NCBI RefSeq assembly: GCF_002776525.5
Contig: NC_045443.1
Span: forward strand, 40,554,035-40,618,034
DNA: 64,000 nucleotides
Direction of reading: 5' to 3'
DNA from: Piliocolobus tephrosceles
Lineage: Eukaryota; Chordata; Mammalia; Primates; Cercopithecidae
Shown: positions 23,216 to 35,150 of the stretch, piece by piece
Layout of the letters: the number at the start of each line of letters is the position of its first letter
Position numbering within the stretch: position 1 is the stretch's first letter
The notes under the pieces: generated by a model
What the model saw: the letters and a program-made list of their open reading frames with translations, nothing else
The model's database searches: none
What the model was told of the DNA's origin: nothing
Translations under genes and position numbers: made by a program

Positions 23216-23880
23216 TTCCAGTAAAGTTTTTAAGAACTTCCTTTGCATAGTCGAGGATTAGTCCCAGGGCATGGGATAGGATTAAGTTTTTAAAAGAAGC
23301 AAAAGAACCTCAGCTGCAAGGGTGAAAGGTCATGGGAGTGGAGAACTATAACACCAACCACACTATTTCTAATCATAGGCCTCCCTGACTACTGAATTCA
23401 GTAGTATTGCTGAAGTCAGTCTTTGACTTTTCCTTCATCATCCACAGCTATTTTTCCAAGTCTCACTCTTTCTTCCCTTAAAATATTTCCATTGTACACA
23501 TTTTTCTCCCCATTTTCACTGCTAACACTCCAGCACAGCCTTTATTGCTCTATGCCTGGTACAGCAAATAAGCTTAGGCTGTTATCTCCTCCCTCTACCA
23601 ATTACCCTCAACAATACTGCTACATGGCTCTCCCAGAGATATCACTTTTCAGATTTACAATGCCTGGGATTATCCAGTGGTGTGCTGGACCTGGCTCTCA
23701 CCAGCTGGAGAAAGTGGATTGTGTGCATGTCTTCTCAAACACTGCCTTCAGCAAAGTCATGTTGATAACTTTAAATTGTCCATTGTGGGTGCATTTATAC
23801 CATAGACATCAGCAAACACTATGACTCAGGGCATATTTCCCCCAGGGGGCTTATTGTTAAACATTTGACAGCACCAATTA
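23216..23880. other. Unassigned DNA
   Basis: No gene is recognised. A 133-codon open frame (23423-23824, +) has low-complexity, Ser/Pro/Phe-rich content and no domain that I know. Confidence 0.45.
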
Positions 23881-23884
23881 CATC

Positions 23885-23965
23885 TGACATAGTCACTACT
23901 TACAGGTACAATACACAGCGTCTGACACACAGTAGTACTCAATATACATCTGCTCAATAAATTAC
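23885..23965 (+). repeat. MIR/L2 3' tail fragment
   Basis: 'cagcgtctgacacacagtag' followed by 'tctgctcaataaattacaga' is the tail shared in form by MIR and L2. Confidence 0.5.
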
Positions 23966-24105
23966 AGATGTTCGCCCCCTCACAAATCTGTATGTCTTGT
24001 CTGCACAATTCATAGTCCAACTCTACTACCTAGCTTTCTAGACCTGCCTCATTTGGTCTTTCACTAGGAAGTCAATGTTTTTATTCTTCTATAAGACTGA
24101 GTTCT

Positions 24106-24378
24106 GGGCTGGGCACCATGGTTCACACCTGTAATTCCAGCACTTTGGGAGGCTGAGACGGGCAGATCACTTGATGCCAGGAGTTCGAAACCACCCTGGC
24201 CAACATGGTGAGACCCTGTCTCTCAGGTGCAGTAGCACATGCCTGTAATCCAGCTACTTGGGAGTCTGAGGCACATGAATCACTTGAACCCCAGAGGCAG
24301 ACATTGCAACGAACCAATATGGCACCACTGCACTCCAGCCTGGGAGACAGAGCAAGACTCTCATTAAAAAAATTAAAA
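24106..24378 (+). mobile_element. Alu SINE (AluJ-like) with target-site duplication
   Basis: + strand Alu starting 'gggctgggcaccatggttca'. It is diverged and has a shortened centre ('ctgtctctcaggtgcag' where the A-rich linker should be). Flanks 'ataagactgagttc' (24091-24104) and 'ataagactgaattc' (24379-24392) are the duplication with one mismatch. The many changes suggest an old AluJ. Confidence 0.92.
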
Positions 24379-24409
24379 ATAAGACTGAATTCCACTTAAG
24401 CTTCTGGGA

Positions 24410-24745
24410 CCACCACTGGTGCTGGCATGGTCTATGACTAATCCCTCCTTTATGCCTCAGCTCCTTTTCTTTCTCCTACCTGGAAAGCTCTCTCCTTCTC
24501 CTTGTGCAAATCCTGCTAGTTCTTTACAGTCCAGATCAGATTTCATATCTTCCCTGAAAATTCCATCATTCTAAGACCTTCTCATCTCTATGTAGTCAGT
24601 CCATTTATTTAGCATTTCATTACTTTGTATTGTTTCATTCCCATTAGTTTTATTTCTGTAGCTATATCACTAACTCCTTAAAAGCAGCATCCACTTTGTT
24701 TTTCTTATTTGTATTTCCACAAGTCAGGTAATACACATTAAGACT
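24410..24745 (+). repeat. L2 LINE 3' fragment
   Basis: 'tggaaagctctctccttctc', 'agtccagatcagatttcata', 'cttccctgaaaattccat' and 'actccttaaaagcagcatcc' follow the L2 3' region in order. Confidence 0.55.
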
Positions 24746-25480
24746 GAAGAAGTCCATCTGGCCCAGTTGTTCCCAAACACTTTTTCATGGTCTGATCCAA
24801 AACATTCTTCTCAGATAAATTCCACATGGCTCTTTTTGAGGCACGTAATGCCCACACACCTCCAACCCTCAAGCTTACCATGCTCAGTATAAGGGGAACC
24901 CTTGAGCTTCCTAACCACAGGCTGCTCTAGTGAGTCATCCAAACTGCAGCCAAAGGTATGACACAATCATTGCTTGGACTTTCAGTTTAGTTTTCCCAGA
25001 ATATTCCAAATGAAATAAAATAGGTTTTATATTCTATTTTTGGCCAACACTTCTATGTATTGCAAATAGTATTTTCTATGTTAAACTGTGAAAAAATAAC
25101 ATAGTATAGGAAACAGTTGGATGAATAAGCTCTACTTTGTGATATATAATCAAATATAGATTTCCAAATTGATAATTGTTCAAGGAAATAATTATTTATG
25201 GAAATGGTATAAAATAAGCCTTTATATTATAAATGTATGCATTTTAATAATATTTTTGCTCTGTGAATGCATATGTGCATATGTATGCATGAATGTCTTA
25301 TCTCAATAAGGACATCTGTATTCTCCAATTGAGTCCCTCTACCTTTTTTGCTGGTAAAAATGACCTTCATTTTATTAAGTAATGGTGATAGTTGAACACA
25401 GTTCATTTAAAAGCTTTATCTGCAAAACTAAAAAGTTGGCAATTCGATGATTTTTATTCTACTCCAGCCTCATCAAAACC
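24746..25480. other. Unassigned AT-rich DNA
   Basis: No gene or repeat family was recognised. Confidence 0.45.
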
Positions 25481-25482
25481 TT

Positions 25483-25550
25483 AAATATGTATGTATATGT
25501 ATTTGTTTATGTGTATTTGTTTATGTGTATGCATACATATACATATATTT
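25483..25550. repeat. TATG/TG-rich microsatellite
   Basis: 'gtatttgtttatgt' occurs twice in tandem, followed by 'gcatacatatacatatat'. Degenerate simple repeat. Confidence 0.7.
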
Positions 25551-25553
25551 GCC

Positions 25554-25933
25554 TTAGTTCATTTGGCTGCTATAACAAAATTACCAGAGACTGAGTAATT
25601 TATAAAAATAGAAATTCATTGCTTACAGTTCTAGAGGCTGAGAAGTCCAATATCAAGGCACTAGCAGACTCAGTGTTTGGTGAGGGCTTGCTCTGTACTT
25701 CAAAGATGGCACCTATTATTGCATCCTCACATGGCATCAGCAGAGAATGCTATGAACTCACATGGCAGGAGGGGCCAGGAAACTGCTTTTAAATTCTTTT
25801 ATAAGGGGACTAATCCCATTCATGAATGTGGAGACCTCATTACTTAATTATTTCCAAACAGGCTCCACCTCTTAATACCACCACAATGAGAATTAGGTTT
25901 CAACATAAATTTTGGAAGAATTAGACCAAAGCA
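25554..25933 (-). mobile_element. MaLR-type LTR, antisense
   Basis: 'ttagttcatttggctgctat', 'agagactgagtaatttataa', 'tctagaggctgagaagtcca', 'ccacctcttaatacca' and 'taggtttcaacataaatttt' are the reverse complement of a mammalian MaLR (MLT1/MST group) LTR as I recall it. No internal region adjoins. Confidence 0.75.
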
Positions 25934-25949
25934 ATATGTATAGGTATAT

Positions 25950-26578
25950 ATGTATGTGCAGTAAAGAGTTAACTTGGACTCGGGCTATTCAAATCCTGTG
26001 CATTCCAACCGTCTTCAAGGCTGGCCTTCACTGGCTCCTAAGAGATAACCCATAAGGACTTGGAATATCCTACCTAATAAACATGTCATTTTATACCTGA
26101 GCCTTGGGCCATGCCAGAAGTGTTTCTGCTAACAATGTGATGTATGGTGAATGCCTGTTTTTGTTCACCTGGGACCTAGGGCCATTTTCTGTCAGTTTGA
26201 CCTCTGTGAGGGACTAGAGACTGAGTAGTTAAGGTCAGTCACAATAGTACCTCATGCCTACATGACTGATCCCCAAGACTGATCCCAAAAATGCTGGAGT
26301 GAGTTTTTCTGGTTGGCCACACATGCCGGCACAACTTATTACTGAGAGAATGAAGCACTGTCTGCTGTTTCTACAACTTCACTTGAGGAAGATATCTGAA
26401 ATCATGTGCTTATCACTAGATTTCACCCTCTGTGTGTTTTTCCTTTGCTGATTTTAATCTGTATCTTTTCTGCTGTAATAATCTGCAACCATGGGTATAA
26501 CAGCTTTCTGAGTTCTGTGAAACCTTCCAGTGAAGCATCAAATCTAAGGATGGTCTTGGGGACCCCCAGTACAACATA
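25950..26578 (+). mobile_element. ERVL-type LTR remnant (MLT2-like)
   Basis: About 630 bp in LTR order: 'aacttggactcgggctattc', 'ataccttgggcc'-like centre ('gagccttgggccatgccag'), 'gggacctagggccattttct', 'ctggttggccacacatgc', a decayed poly(A) signal region 'gctgtaataatctgcaacca', and the end 'ggtcttggggacccccagt'. I match this to ERVL-class LTRs from memory; the subfamily is uncertain. The open frames at 26406-26744 lie over its 3' end and are not genes. Confidence 0.6.
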
Positions 26579-26714
26579 TATGGGTAAATGTGATTCACTG
26601 GTTGTGAAACTCAAAACCTTGATAACCACTGACCTCAGCTCATCCTCCTTTATTTCCACCTCCAGCATACCCCAACTCTACCCTGCCTCACCCACATCCC
26701 TATCTCCTGCCTCC

Positions 26715-26760
26715 TTTTCTCCATTTATAAATGAGGAAACATAGGCCCGGGGAGGTGAAG
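26715..26760 (-). repeat. MIR fragment, antisense
   Basis: 'atttataaatgaggaaacat' then 'aggcccggggaggtgaagta' is the central MIR piece read backwards. Confidence 0.55.
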
Positions 26761-26814
26761 TAATTTTCAATATAATATAATATTTAACATTCTGTAATAT
26801 AATTGTTTTGTCAT

Positions 26815-26975
26815 CACAAAAATCCCAGAAGTAGGAACTAAAATCTTTATTTATAAGTGAGAACTCTGAAGGCTTGAGAAAGATACTTGTCAGAGGTCAT
26901 CAGCTAGTTAAGGTATGGAGTTGGGATTTAAGTCCAGATATTCTGACTCTAGACCCCAGCTCCTAACCTCTGTGT
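26815..26975 (-). repeat. MIR SINE, antisense
   Basis: 'tttatttataagtgagaact', 'agaggtcatcagctagttaa' and 'ttgggatttaagtccagata' then 'ttctgactctagacccc' are MIR in reverse. Confidence 0.8.
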
Positions 26976-26979
26976 TCTA

Positions 26980-27590
26980 GTGTCTCAATGAATTAAGGAA
27001 TTAATGAATTAATCACTGCTATTAACCCTATCAAACCTTCTATTCACTTTCTTGGGATTACTAGCACACATTGTCTACAATGAAGCAGCCATTCATCATT
27101 AATGACTTAGACCAAAGAATACTGACTTACATAGCAGAGCCGACGCACTCAGCCATATAGGTAGTTTGTGCCATTTGCCGTGTGTGCTCTATGAGTGGCA
27201 CCTCCTAGAGGTATTCAATGCAGTGGCCTAACACTAAGCCTAATTGCTGGACAGTTAGGCAATCAGAGAAGCAAAAAGCCTAATTCAGGGGGAACACAAG
27301 GTTTATAATTGGGACTATTAATCTATCTGCAAAAAAGATTCCCTTTGAAGTACAATGATTACATGCTTATGTTTTTAGTTTGCTAAGAAATTCAGGATAC
27401 AAGGATGGATCAGATACTGTTTCTGCACTTATATTTCTTAATATTTAATTAAGGAGAGAGGCCAGTGGTTCACTCACAAATTCCAATTTGAAGAACTCAC
27501 TATAAAGACTGAAATTCACCAGGTCATCATTTTTTTTTTTCTTACAACAACGCAGTTAACTCATCACCACATAATGAGAAGCAGAATAAC
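26980..27590. other. Unassigned DNA
   Basis: No gene or repeat family recognised. A T-run lies at 27530-27540. Confidence 0.45.
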
Positions 27591-27594
27591 TAGG

Positions 27595-27830
27595 CAGATA
27601 ATTAAGAGCACAGATTGGAGAGCTTGAATCCCAGCTTCATTGCCAGAAGTTTTGTGAATTTGGCCATGTTACTCAAACTCTCAATGCCTACATTTCTTCA
27701 TATGTAAAATGTGAATGATAACAATGGTATCTATCTTCTCTGGGTATTAGAAGCTCAAAATGAACTAATATTTGCAAATATTTAGCACAAGGTCTAGCAC
27801 ATGGTAAATGCTGCATAAGTATATATTAAG
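27595..27830 (+). repeat. MIR SINE, near full length
   Basis: 'attaagagcacagattggag', 'cttgaatcccagcttcattg', 'tcatatgtaaaatgtgaatg' and 'gtctagcacatggtaaatgc' run through MIR from its tRNA-related head to its tail. Confidence 0.85.
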
Positions 27831-27834
27831 TAAG

Positions 27835-28969
27835 TATTCTGCTTAGAGATAACTTCAAATCCTTTTTTCATTCTCACTGATTTATCATTTCTAACATGTC
27901 TCATACATTTAGAAGACTTTAGTTAGTTTATGTTGTTTGGTCACATTTAAGGATAAGATGAAAGAAAAATAGAGGAGTGGAAATAATCTATATTAATATC
28001 ATTGCTTTTCCTTGCCATCAGTAGATTGAAAATCTGGGAAAACTGTTAAACACACTGGAATTATTTCGTATCACAGAAACAAACACACACAAACATTTTA
28101 TGAACTCTTAACCAGCAGGTGAGGAAATTAAAGCCAAGCTTAAAGTCTCGATGAAAAAAGGCGCAAATTACAATCCAATTTGCCCTAACTAAAATGGATG
28201 ACTTCAAAAAAAACTGGAAATTTCAGGGGCTCCCAAACAAAACAAATTCAAAGTTTTGGTTTACCTCATAAGTGTCTTTTGCAGTCCAAGCAGACTGACA
28301 GAATGAATCAAACTTCTAAGATGTGGTGACATTTAGTTATCCTACTTAGATAGGTATAAATATTTTTAGAAATTTGCCTGGAGTCTAACAGGAAAAAGTA
28401 TTGGAACAAAAGAAAGATTTCTATATTTGCTGCATTGTCCTTATACTAACTCAATAACAAAAGTAAGAATCAAGGAATACAACAATTAATGTACCCACCT
28501 CTGAAGTGTTTAAAGGAGTAATCGACCTTTCACAGGCTAAGGTAGTTACATACATTTTATTCCATAATTATTTACTTTGGAAATAACAGAGTAGCTATTT
28601 AACTTCCTTTTTCTTTCCTTTTACCCCATTGATTTGAGGCAGACCTTTTCTGCAAAAGGAAGCAGGATCTTAAGAATTCATTGGCAACAATCAAACTTAA
28701 TCATAATCACCTCTCACCTACAAGAGGGATCAAAAGTTAAATCTGCATATTTTATTTCCATCATGACTTTCTCTCTATTTTGAAATTATCTTGTTCAAAT
28801 GTATCCAAATAACAACCTTCACTAATTTTGCTTGAAGATACTAGAAAATGCTATGGCAAACTGTCCAAAATAACTTCCTAGAAATTCTGAGTAAATTGGA
28901 CTGCTTTAATTTCACAATACCTATTAAAAATATAAGAACAAGAAAAAGCGATTAAAATTACCTTCCTTC
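27835..28969. other. Unassigned AT-rich DNA
   Basis: No gene or repeat family was recognised. Confidence 0.45.
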
Positions 28970-28971
28970 AG

Positions 28972-30196
28972 GTATACCTGGGTCTTGGATAAACTGAAAG
29001 CTGAGTGTGAATATGGTACCACCACTGATATCTCCCTGTGAAAATTTGAGACCAGCAAGTATTACGTGACTGTCATTGATGCCCTAGGACATGGAGACTT
29101 CATCAAAAACATGATTGCAGGGACATCTCAGGCTGACTGTGCTGTCCTGATGGTTGCTGCTGGTGTTGGTCATGGCAACGTTGCTGGTGACAGCAAAAAT
29201 GACCCACCAATGGAAGCAGCTGACTTCACTGCTCAGGTGATTATCCTGAATCATCCAGGCCAAATCAGTGCTGGCTATGCTCCTGTACTGGATTGCCACA
29301 TGTCTCAAATTGCATGCAAGTTTGCTGAGCTGAAGGAAAAGATTGACAGCACTTCTGGTAAAAAGCTGGAAGAGGCCGGGCGCGGTGGCTCACGCCTGTA
29401 ATCCCAGCACTTTGGGAGGCCGAGGCGGGCGGATCACAAGGTCAGGATATCGAGACCACGGTGAAACCCCGTCTCTACTAAAAATACAAAAAAAAGTTAG
29501 CCGGGCGCCGTGGCAGGCGCCTGTAGTCCCAGCTACTCGGGAGGCTGAGGCAGGAGAATGGCGGGAACCCGGGAGGCGGAGCTTGCAATGAGCCGAGATA
29601 GCGCCACCGCACTCCAGCCTGGTGGACAGAGCGAGACTCTCTCTCAAAAAAAAAAAAGGCTGGAAGATGGCCCTATTTTCTTGAAGTCTTGTGATGCTGC
29701 CATTGTTGTTATGGTTCCTGGCAAGCCCATGTGTATTGAGAGCTTCTCAGTCTACCCACCTCTGGGTCGCTTTCCTGTTTGTGATATGAGACAGACAGTT
29801 GCTGTGGGTGTCATCAAAGCAATGGAGCTGGCAAGGTCACCACATCTGCCCAGAAAGCTCAGAAGGCTAAATGAATATTGTCCCTAATACCTGTCACCCC
29901 AGTCTTAATCAGTGGTGGAAGAACAGTCTCAGAACTGTTTGTTTCAATTGGCCATTTAAGTTTAATAGTAAATGACTGGTTAATGATAACAATGCATCAT
30001 AAAACCTTCAGAAGGAAAGGATAATGTTTTGTGGACCACTTTGGTTTTTGTTGTTCTTTTCTTTTTTCTTTTCTTTTCTTTTTTTAAATGTGTGTGGCCA
30101 TTTTAAGGGATTAGTTTTTAAAATCAGTACTTTTTAATGAAAAAAACTTGACCAAAAATCTGTCATTTCGAGACCCATTAAAATGAAGTTTACTAA
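28972..30196 (+). pseudogene. EEF1A1P: EEF1A1 processed pseudogene, internally deleted and split by Alu
   Basis: Intron-less copy of the mRNA for translation elongation factor eEF1A1, which delivers aminoacyl-tRNA to the ribosome. It begins at about codon 55 of the parent ('WVLDKLKAE', 28978) and carries the DxxG-box region as 'DALGH'. It has an in-frame TGA at 29039-29041 where the parent has Trp. At 29170/29171 it jumps from 'AAGVG' to 'GNVAGDSKNDPPMEAA', dropping roughly 220 codons. An Alu (29374-29657) splits 'GKKLE'. The C-terminus with a small deletion ends at the parent stop codon (29871-29873), followed by the EEF1A1 3' UTR ('tcagtggtggaagaac') to about 30196. No clear poly(A) tail or flanking duplication is seen. 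The open frame 29066-29401 is a fragment of it. Non-functional. The symbol is generic; the specific numbered pseudogene is unknown. Confidence 0.95.
29374..29657 (+). mobile_element. AluY (AluYe-like) inside the EEF1A1 pseudogene
   Basis: Full-length Alu with most CpGs intact ('ggccgggcgcggtggctcac'), so young. Target-site duplication 'aaaagctggaaga' (29361-29373) recurs as 'aaaaggctggaaga' (29654-29667) with one extra g. It lacks about 12 bp between 'gagaccac' and 'ggtgaaacc', the deletion that I associate with the AluYe lineage. Confidence 0.95.
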
Positions 30197-30199
30197 GAA

Positions 30200-30540
30200 A
30201 TATATATATATATTTAAGAAATAATAGTAATCTCACCTAAGCTTTCCCCAGGAATAGGAAATAGGAAACACTTCCCAACTGGGTGAAATTTGGTGAGAAA
30301 GAATGATGTGAGTAGATTTTTAAAGTAGTTTGAGGGAGTATACACCATAAACTTTAGAAACAAATACAATTTTATAACTGTTCTGATTGTCAACTCTAAA
30401 GCCCAAAAAAAGTTGCTTCTTGGTGTAACTAAATTTTTACTAATAGAATAAAGAAATTCATGTATACAGTATTTGTTGAATATCTCTCTTCTCCCTTCTT
30501 TTTAACTTCTCCCCAACAGTGGCTGTCCCTCTGTGTATTA
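30200..30540. other. Unassigned AT-rich DNA
   Basis: Contains a short (TA)n at about 30200-30212, otherwise nothing recognised. Confidence 0.45.
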
Positions 30541-30544
30541 ACAT

Positions 30545-30930
30545 GTGCAATTGCCTTCCTTCCTCAAAACTCTCCCTTAGCCCCATCATTTCCTCTGCCA
30601 TCTGCTCCCTACCTTAGCTATCCAGACTTGAAAAATTAACCAGATCTTTTGTCTCTAATTTTTCACTTCCCATTTTCTCTTTTAGCTTCAGCAATCTGAT
30701 TTCGATAATTCTACTCAAAAATGCATTCAGAAAAATCACAAATGAACCCCAAATTGCCAAATGCAATGTGAGCTTCTTAGTCTTTGTTTTACTGGAACTT
30801 TCTGCTGCACTTTACATTGTTAATGAGGAACTGCTTTTTGAAACTTTACTCCATTGACAACTTAAATAATAATATCTCTGGCTTTCTAATCATTATGTTT
30901 CTGCTTCTTTGGATCCTTCCTCCTTTGATT
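30545..30930 (+). repeat. L2 LINE remnant, reverse transcriptase region
   Basis: 'aaattgccaaatgcaatgtg', 'tactggaactttctgctgca', 'ctttacattgttaatgagga' and 'ctttttgaaactttactcc' correspond in order to the L2 segment coding for the 'LSAAFDTVDH'-type reverse transcriptase motif. No intact frame. Confidence 0.6.
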
Positions 30931-30934
30931 ACTT

Positions 30935-33595
30935 TATATCTTTCCGTAAGGGGCCCAAGAAATGTGAAGACTATATGAGTACAGTTTCAAAAAGTAAACC
31001 GCCTTTCAGAAAAATTTAAGGAATGCAAATTTACTAGTTATATAAATGAAGTAGAATTGCATGAATATATTTCTAAATAGGTGCTCTATTCAACTTTTTA
31101 ACATATGCAATATTTTTATTTAGCAAATTAATTTATGTATCTATAATTGCTCTACTAAAGCTTTGAAGAAACATTTTATTAAGTTGATTAAATATTACCT
31201 CCCATTTTCTGTGAATTTATTATGAAAAATGTAAATAGTCTGGAAATAATATTTAATGCTATCTGAAATTCTGATTTAATTAATTTGTCTGAATCTAAAT
31301 TAATTAGAATTGCAACCAACTCTACCTTTCACTGATTAAAACATTTTAAATTCATCATGATAAGTTGTATTACTATCCTTAAAATAAGTAACAATATTCA
31401 GAAGAAAAAATAGCTACACATTTAAACTTCTGTCTTGCTCATCTTTTGAAACTGTAGGGATGACCCTTTCTTGCTTTCAAGACAAATCAGAATTTTCAGC
31501 CTTCAGAACATAAGTGACAAGGTTGATAAGACAAGACATATATTACTTTCTACAAAACCTTTAAAAGGCAAACCAGTTATTCACCAGCACAGCTCCATAC
31601 GCAGCACAGAGACTGAGATAAAGTCTTCCTAGAAGTACTTCACAGTTGGCCCTTTCCACAAGTGAAATAAGAACATAATTGTAATCTCCACCTAACAGCC
31701 TGAAGCCTTTCCCTGGTAGTCAGTTTAAACTGAATTAAACTACACATGAATATACAAGTCAACAATTAAAGGGAGACTGCAAAATATGTGCCAAGAGAGT
31801 CCTGACTGAGATGCTAGAAAATTATGACTTTTTTAAGTACCAGAAAGTATTTATATTAACTTGTCCTTTTGCAAGAGAAAAAAAATAGTTGAGAAGTAGT
31901 TTTATCAAACACTTTTTTGAATTAGAAAAGCAAGTGCTATTTACCTCGCTGTAACTGTGAGTACAGTTTAAAGTCTAAATGTGTCCTCAAAATAAGGAAC
32001 ACACAAAAATAATCATCTACAAACTTAAAATATATGATTCTGATAAATTCTCTGAAAGCAGTATCTCAAGCTGGGCAAATTTACAAAATGGTAAAATATA
32101 TGTTGAATTCACCCAAACCAATAATTTCAGCTATTTGTCTACAAATTACAATCTCACATTGGCAGTTGCTCACTCATCTAATAAATTATAGCCTTCTGAT
32201 CAACGATCTAGTCCACCAAAATTTAGGATGTTTATTCTCAATTTTTAAATCTTTCTTAAAACAGTTTTAAAATATTGTCTAACAAAAAAAAAATCCTTAT
32301 TCTTTAGTTTGACTTTAATTCTCATACAATCTTTCAGTGAGTAAATGTAAATCATTAAAAAATGGAAATTTTCTAAGTAGGAAAAAAATCAATGAGAAGG
32401 AACTTGTGTAGAAAAATTATTCTACTTGGAAAGGTATAGCTAAAGTTTTTAAATAAATTTTCATGTTTTAAAGAACATGAACTTTTTAAGTTGAAATAGA
32501 ATCTGCACCTCCTTCATTGTATTTCAGTTTTGGGTAAAATTTCTTCACCAAACGTGAGGCTATTCTCACAAAGAATTCTCTTTTCCTACATAAAATGCCC
32601 AGCTGCCCTTTGGGTTGCTGTGGAAAAAGGGTGTGTCTAAAGCAAATATGTGCATCGGCATGTAACCCAATCCTAAGAAGGAATTCATTAATTTCATTTT
32701 AGATGAGTCTTCTTAAGGTAGAACATGTCTTCATAAAGTGAAGCACATTGTAAAAATGCTGGAAGGGTCTTCATACTCATGGTACAAAGACCGAATAAAG
32801 GATACCATAATAGTGCCTAACATATTTGAGATAAATTTGAGCATTTACAAGAGGTGTTTAGATGTCTGTTTCCCATTAATGACAGAACAAAGGAGCTACT
32901 GCCTATGTCCCCCACCCACCTCAGTTTGCCCCTGTCAATCTTAACTGCAGCAGACTTTTCCCTTAGCTGACACGAACAGAACTGCTCTGCCATATCATAT
33001 GACAGTAGCTTTTGGGACTGACTTTTTGAAAATCTAGCAGAACCAGAAAAAGATGAAAGAGGCAAGAACAAAAATTGAATCAGAGTATGATTTTTGCTAA
33101 CCCTAGCCTTGATTTACTTCCATCCCAGGTTTCTTGTCTGGCCCTTACCACAGCAGAGAGTGGTCTCAATTTGTCTAGGGTTGCCTTTTATACCCTGTCA
33201 ACTCTCACACTCTCCTCTTGATCTAACTCTTTGGTCATAGTACCACAACCGCCTTCAAGGCAAATCCCTGTTTCCTATTAAAATCTACTTTCTCAGTTCT
33301 CAACCTCCAACAACCTCTGCTTCTTCCAAAATGGCTGAATTGAAGTAACAACTGTAATGAATTAATCCATTCTAATGGAGATGGATGGGGAACCCTAAAA
33401 CCATTCCCTGTTGCCCAAGAAAATTAATACATTTTAGTAATAATCTGGAATAGTGAAAGATAATATTTCTGGCCCCCAAAAGGAAGACATTTAGAGATTA
33501 GATGAAACCTAAATATCCTTCCCTCCTTTTTTCCACTTGTGATATGACTAATATATTTTTTGTTGACTCCTCAGATAGGCACGCTGCCATAAAAA
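30935..33595. other. Unassigned AT-rich DNA
   Basis: No gene. Open frames at 31979-32270, 32738-32944 and 32817-33071 are short, overlap on opposite strands or in other frames, and have no recognised domain. Confidence 0.5.
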
Positions 33596-33599
33596 AAGT

Positions 33600-33750
33600 C
33601 AGATATCAGAGTTTGTGACCGTCTCTGCAACTTACTAGGTGTATTTCCTAGGACAAGTCATTTAATCTTCCTAAGTTTTATGCCCACCAATTGTAAATAG
33701 AGTTCATAAAATATCTAACTCATAGAGTCATTGCATGAATCACACTGACT
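33600..33750 (+). repeat. MIR SINE
   Basis: 'gcaacttactaggtgtattt', 'aggacaagtcatttaatctt' and 'atctaactcatagagtcatt' match the MIR core. Confidence 0.75.
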
Positions 33751-33754
33751 TTTC

Positions 33755-34830
33755 ATGAATATGAAAAGCAACAAAAAAGTTGAAAATTCCCCGTTTATTA
33801 TTTAGTCTTACCACAAATCCTACCACTTCTATTATCTGACCTTAACTTAGTAGTCATGATGATACTTTTTTCTAGTTTTAATCAGTGAACAGATTCTTTA
33901 CTACCACATTTTAAAATTTATCACAGCTTTAACTATATACAATTGGTAACTTTTTCCTAATGAACCAGATGTTATACTTTCTTTATAATAAATTACCAAG
34001 CAAGAGTAACTAAAAGCAAGACTCTGGCATGTGGCCAAGCTGTCACGATCAAAGCTGGGTTTTGCTTGTGTGAAGAGAAGACTGTTGAATTTCAGATGGT
34101 CCAAGAGCAGAAATATATTGTCCATATGCCAAGCAGGCAGCAAAGAAATAAACACGTAGTGATATAACTGCAACCTTTTGGCGTAGCTGTGGGAAACAGG
34201 GAAGAAGTGAAATAAATCCACCAATTTCCAGAAATGCCATCACACACACACAAAAAAGGAGGTTAACATTAAAGAAAGGGTCAGAAAGTCATGAAATAGA
34301 AAAACAGAATCACTAGAAGTGACAAAATTTCCAAGTAGTCATAGTGGTCCACGGTTAATGTTGACTTGAGCTACTATGGAAAGACCGATGGTGGCAAGTT
34401 GACTTATACAGCAAGATTTACTGACAAAGCATAATCACACATTTTATTTTAGAGCCTCCAAGAATCTTTTTATCTGAATGATAATTTCTTTGGCAATAAG
34501 AAAGTAAAATGGCTGAGTACCTCAAAACCACATGGTCCTAGAAAAACCTAAACTAGATTTCTTACAACCATTGTTCTTGTTGCTAAAAAACACAAAGAGG
34601 ACTTTATCTCTTTGAAATGGTTCACTTCTTTGGAACACATTCTTCACGTTAATTTAAACATTGCAACCATGCTATATGTTGGTTTTCGTCTTTTCAAAAA
34701 ATCTGTTGTTAGAAAAATATTATTCCATTCAAATGTAAAAATAGATGAAAATGTAATTCTGAAACAAGGTCTCCTTCATCCTTCCTTATTTTCATGATAA
34801 AATCACTTACCTTGAAGGATCATGAACTCT
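33755..34830. other. Unassigned AT-rich DNA
   Basis: No gene. A minus-strand frame of 107 codons (33901-34224) and an overlapping one (34049-34249) have no recognised similarity. Confidence 0.45.
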
Positions 34831-34844
34831 TTTTTTTTTTTTTT

Positions 34845-35130
34845 AATTTATAAACAACAGAAATTTATTGCTACAGTTCCTGGAGGCTGGGAAGTCTAAG
34901 ATCAAGGTTTCAGCAGATTCAGTGTATGAGATAGTGCCTTATATGGGTTCTCACAAGGCAGAAGGGGCAAACAAGCTCCCTCAGGCCTTTGTTACAATAG
35001 TACAAATTCATGAGAGTGGAGCCCTCATGCCCTATCACCTCCTAAAGGCCCCACCTCTTAATATCATTACCCTGGAGGTTAAGTTTCAACATGTGAATTT
35101 GGGAGACCCAAACATTCAGATCATAGCAGG
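34845..35130 (-). mobile_element. MaLR-type LTR, antisense, partial
   Basis: 'cagttcctggaggctgggaa', 'gtctaagatcaaggtttcag', 'ggagccctcatgccctatca', 'aaggccccacctcttaatat' and 'aagtttcaacatgtgaattt' are a MaLR LTR read backwards, the same family group as the copy at 25554. A T14 run (34831-34844) sits at its left edge. The 100-codon frame at 34868-35170 is inside it. Confidence 0.78.
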
Positions 35131-35150
35131 CCTCATCATCTGTGATAAGT

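Noticed and set aside
24123..24399. Open frames of 64-90 codons on both strands
   Set aside because: They are translations of an AluJ. The same applies to frames at 912, 16561, 29343-29887, 41976, 44256-44642, 59108-59361 and 63535-63888.
29066..29401. 111-codon frame as a short EEF1A-like gene
   Set aside because: It is a fragment of a processed pseudogene that has an upstream stop, a large deletion and an Alu in the coding part; its last codons are Alu sequence.
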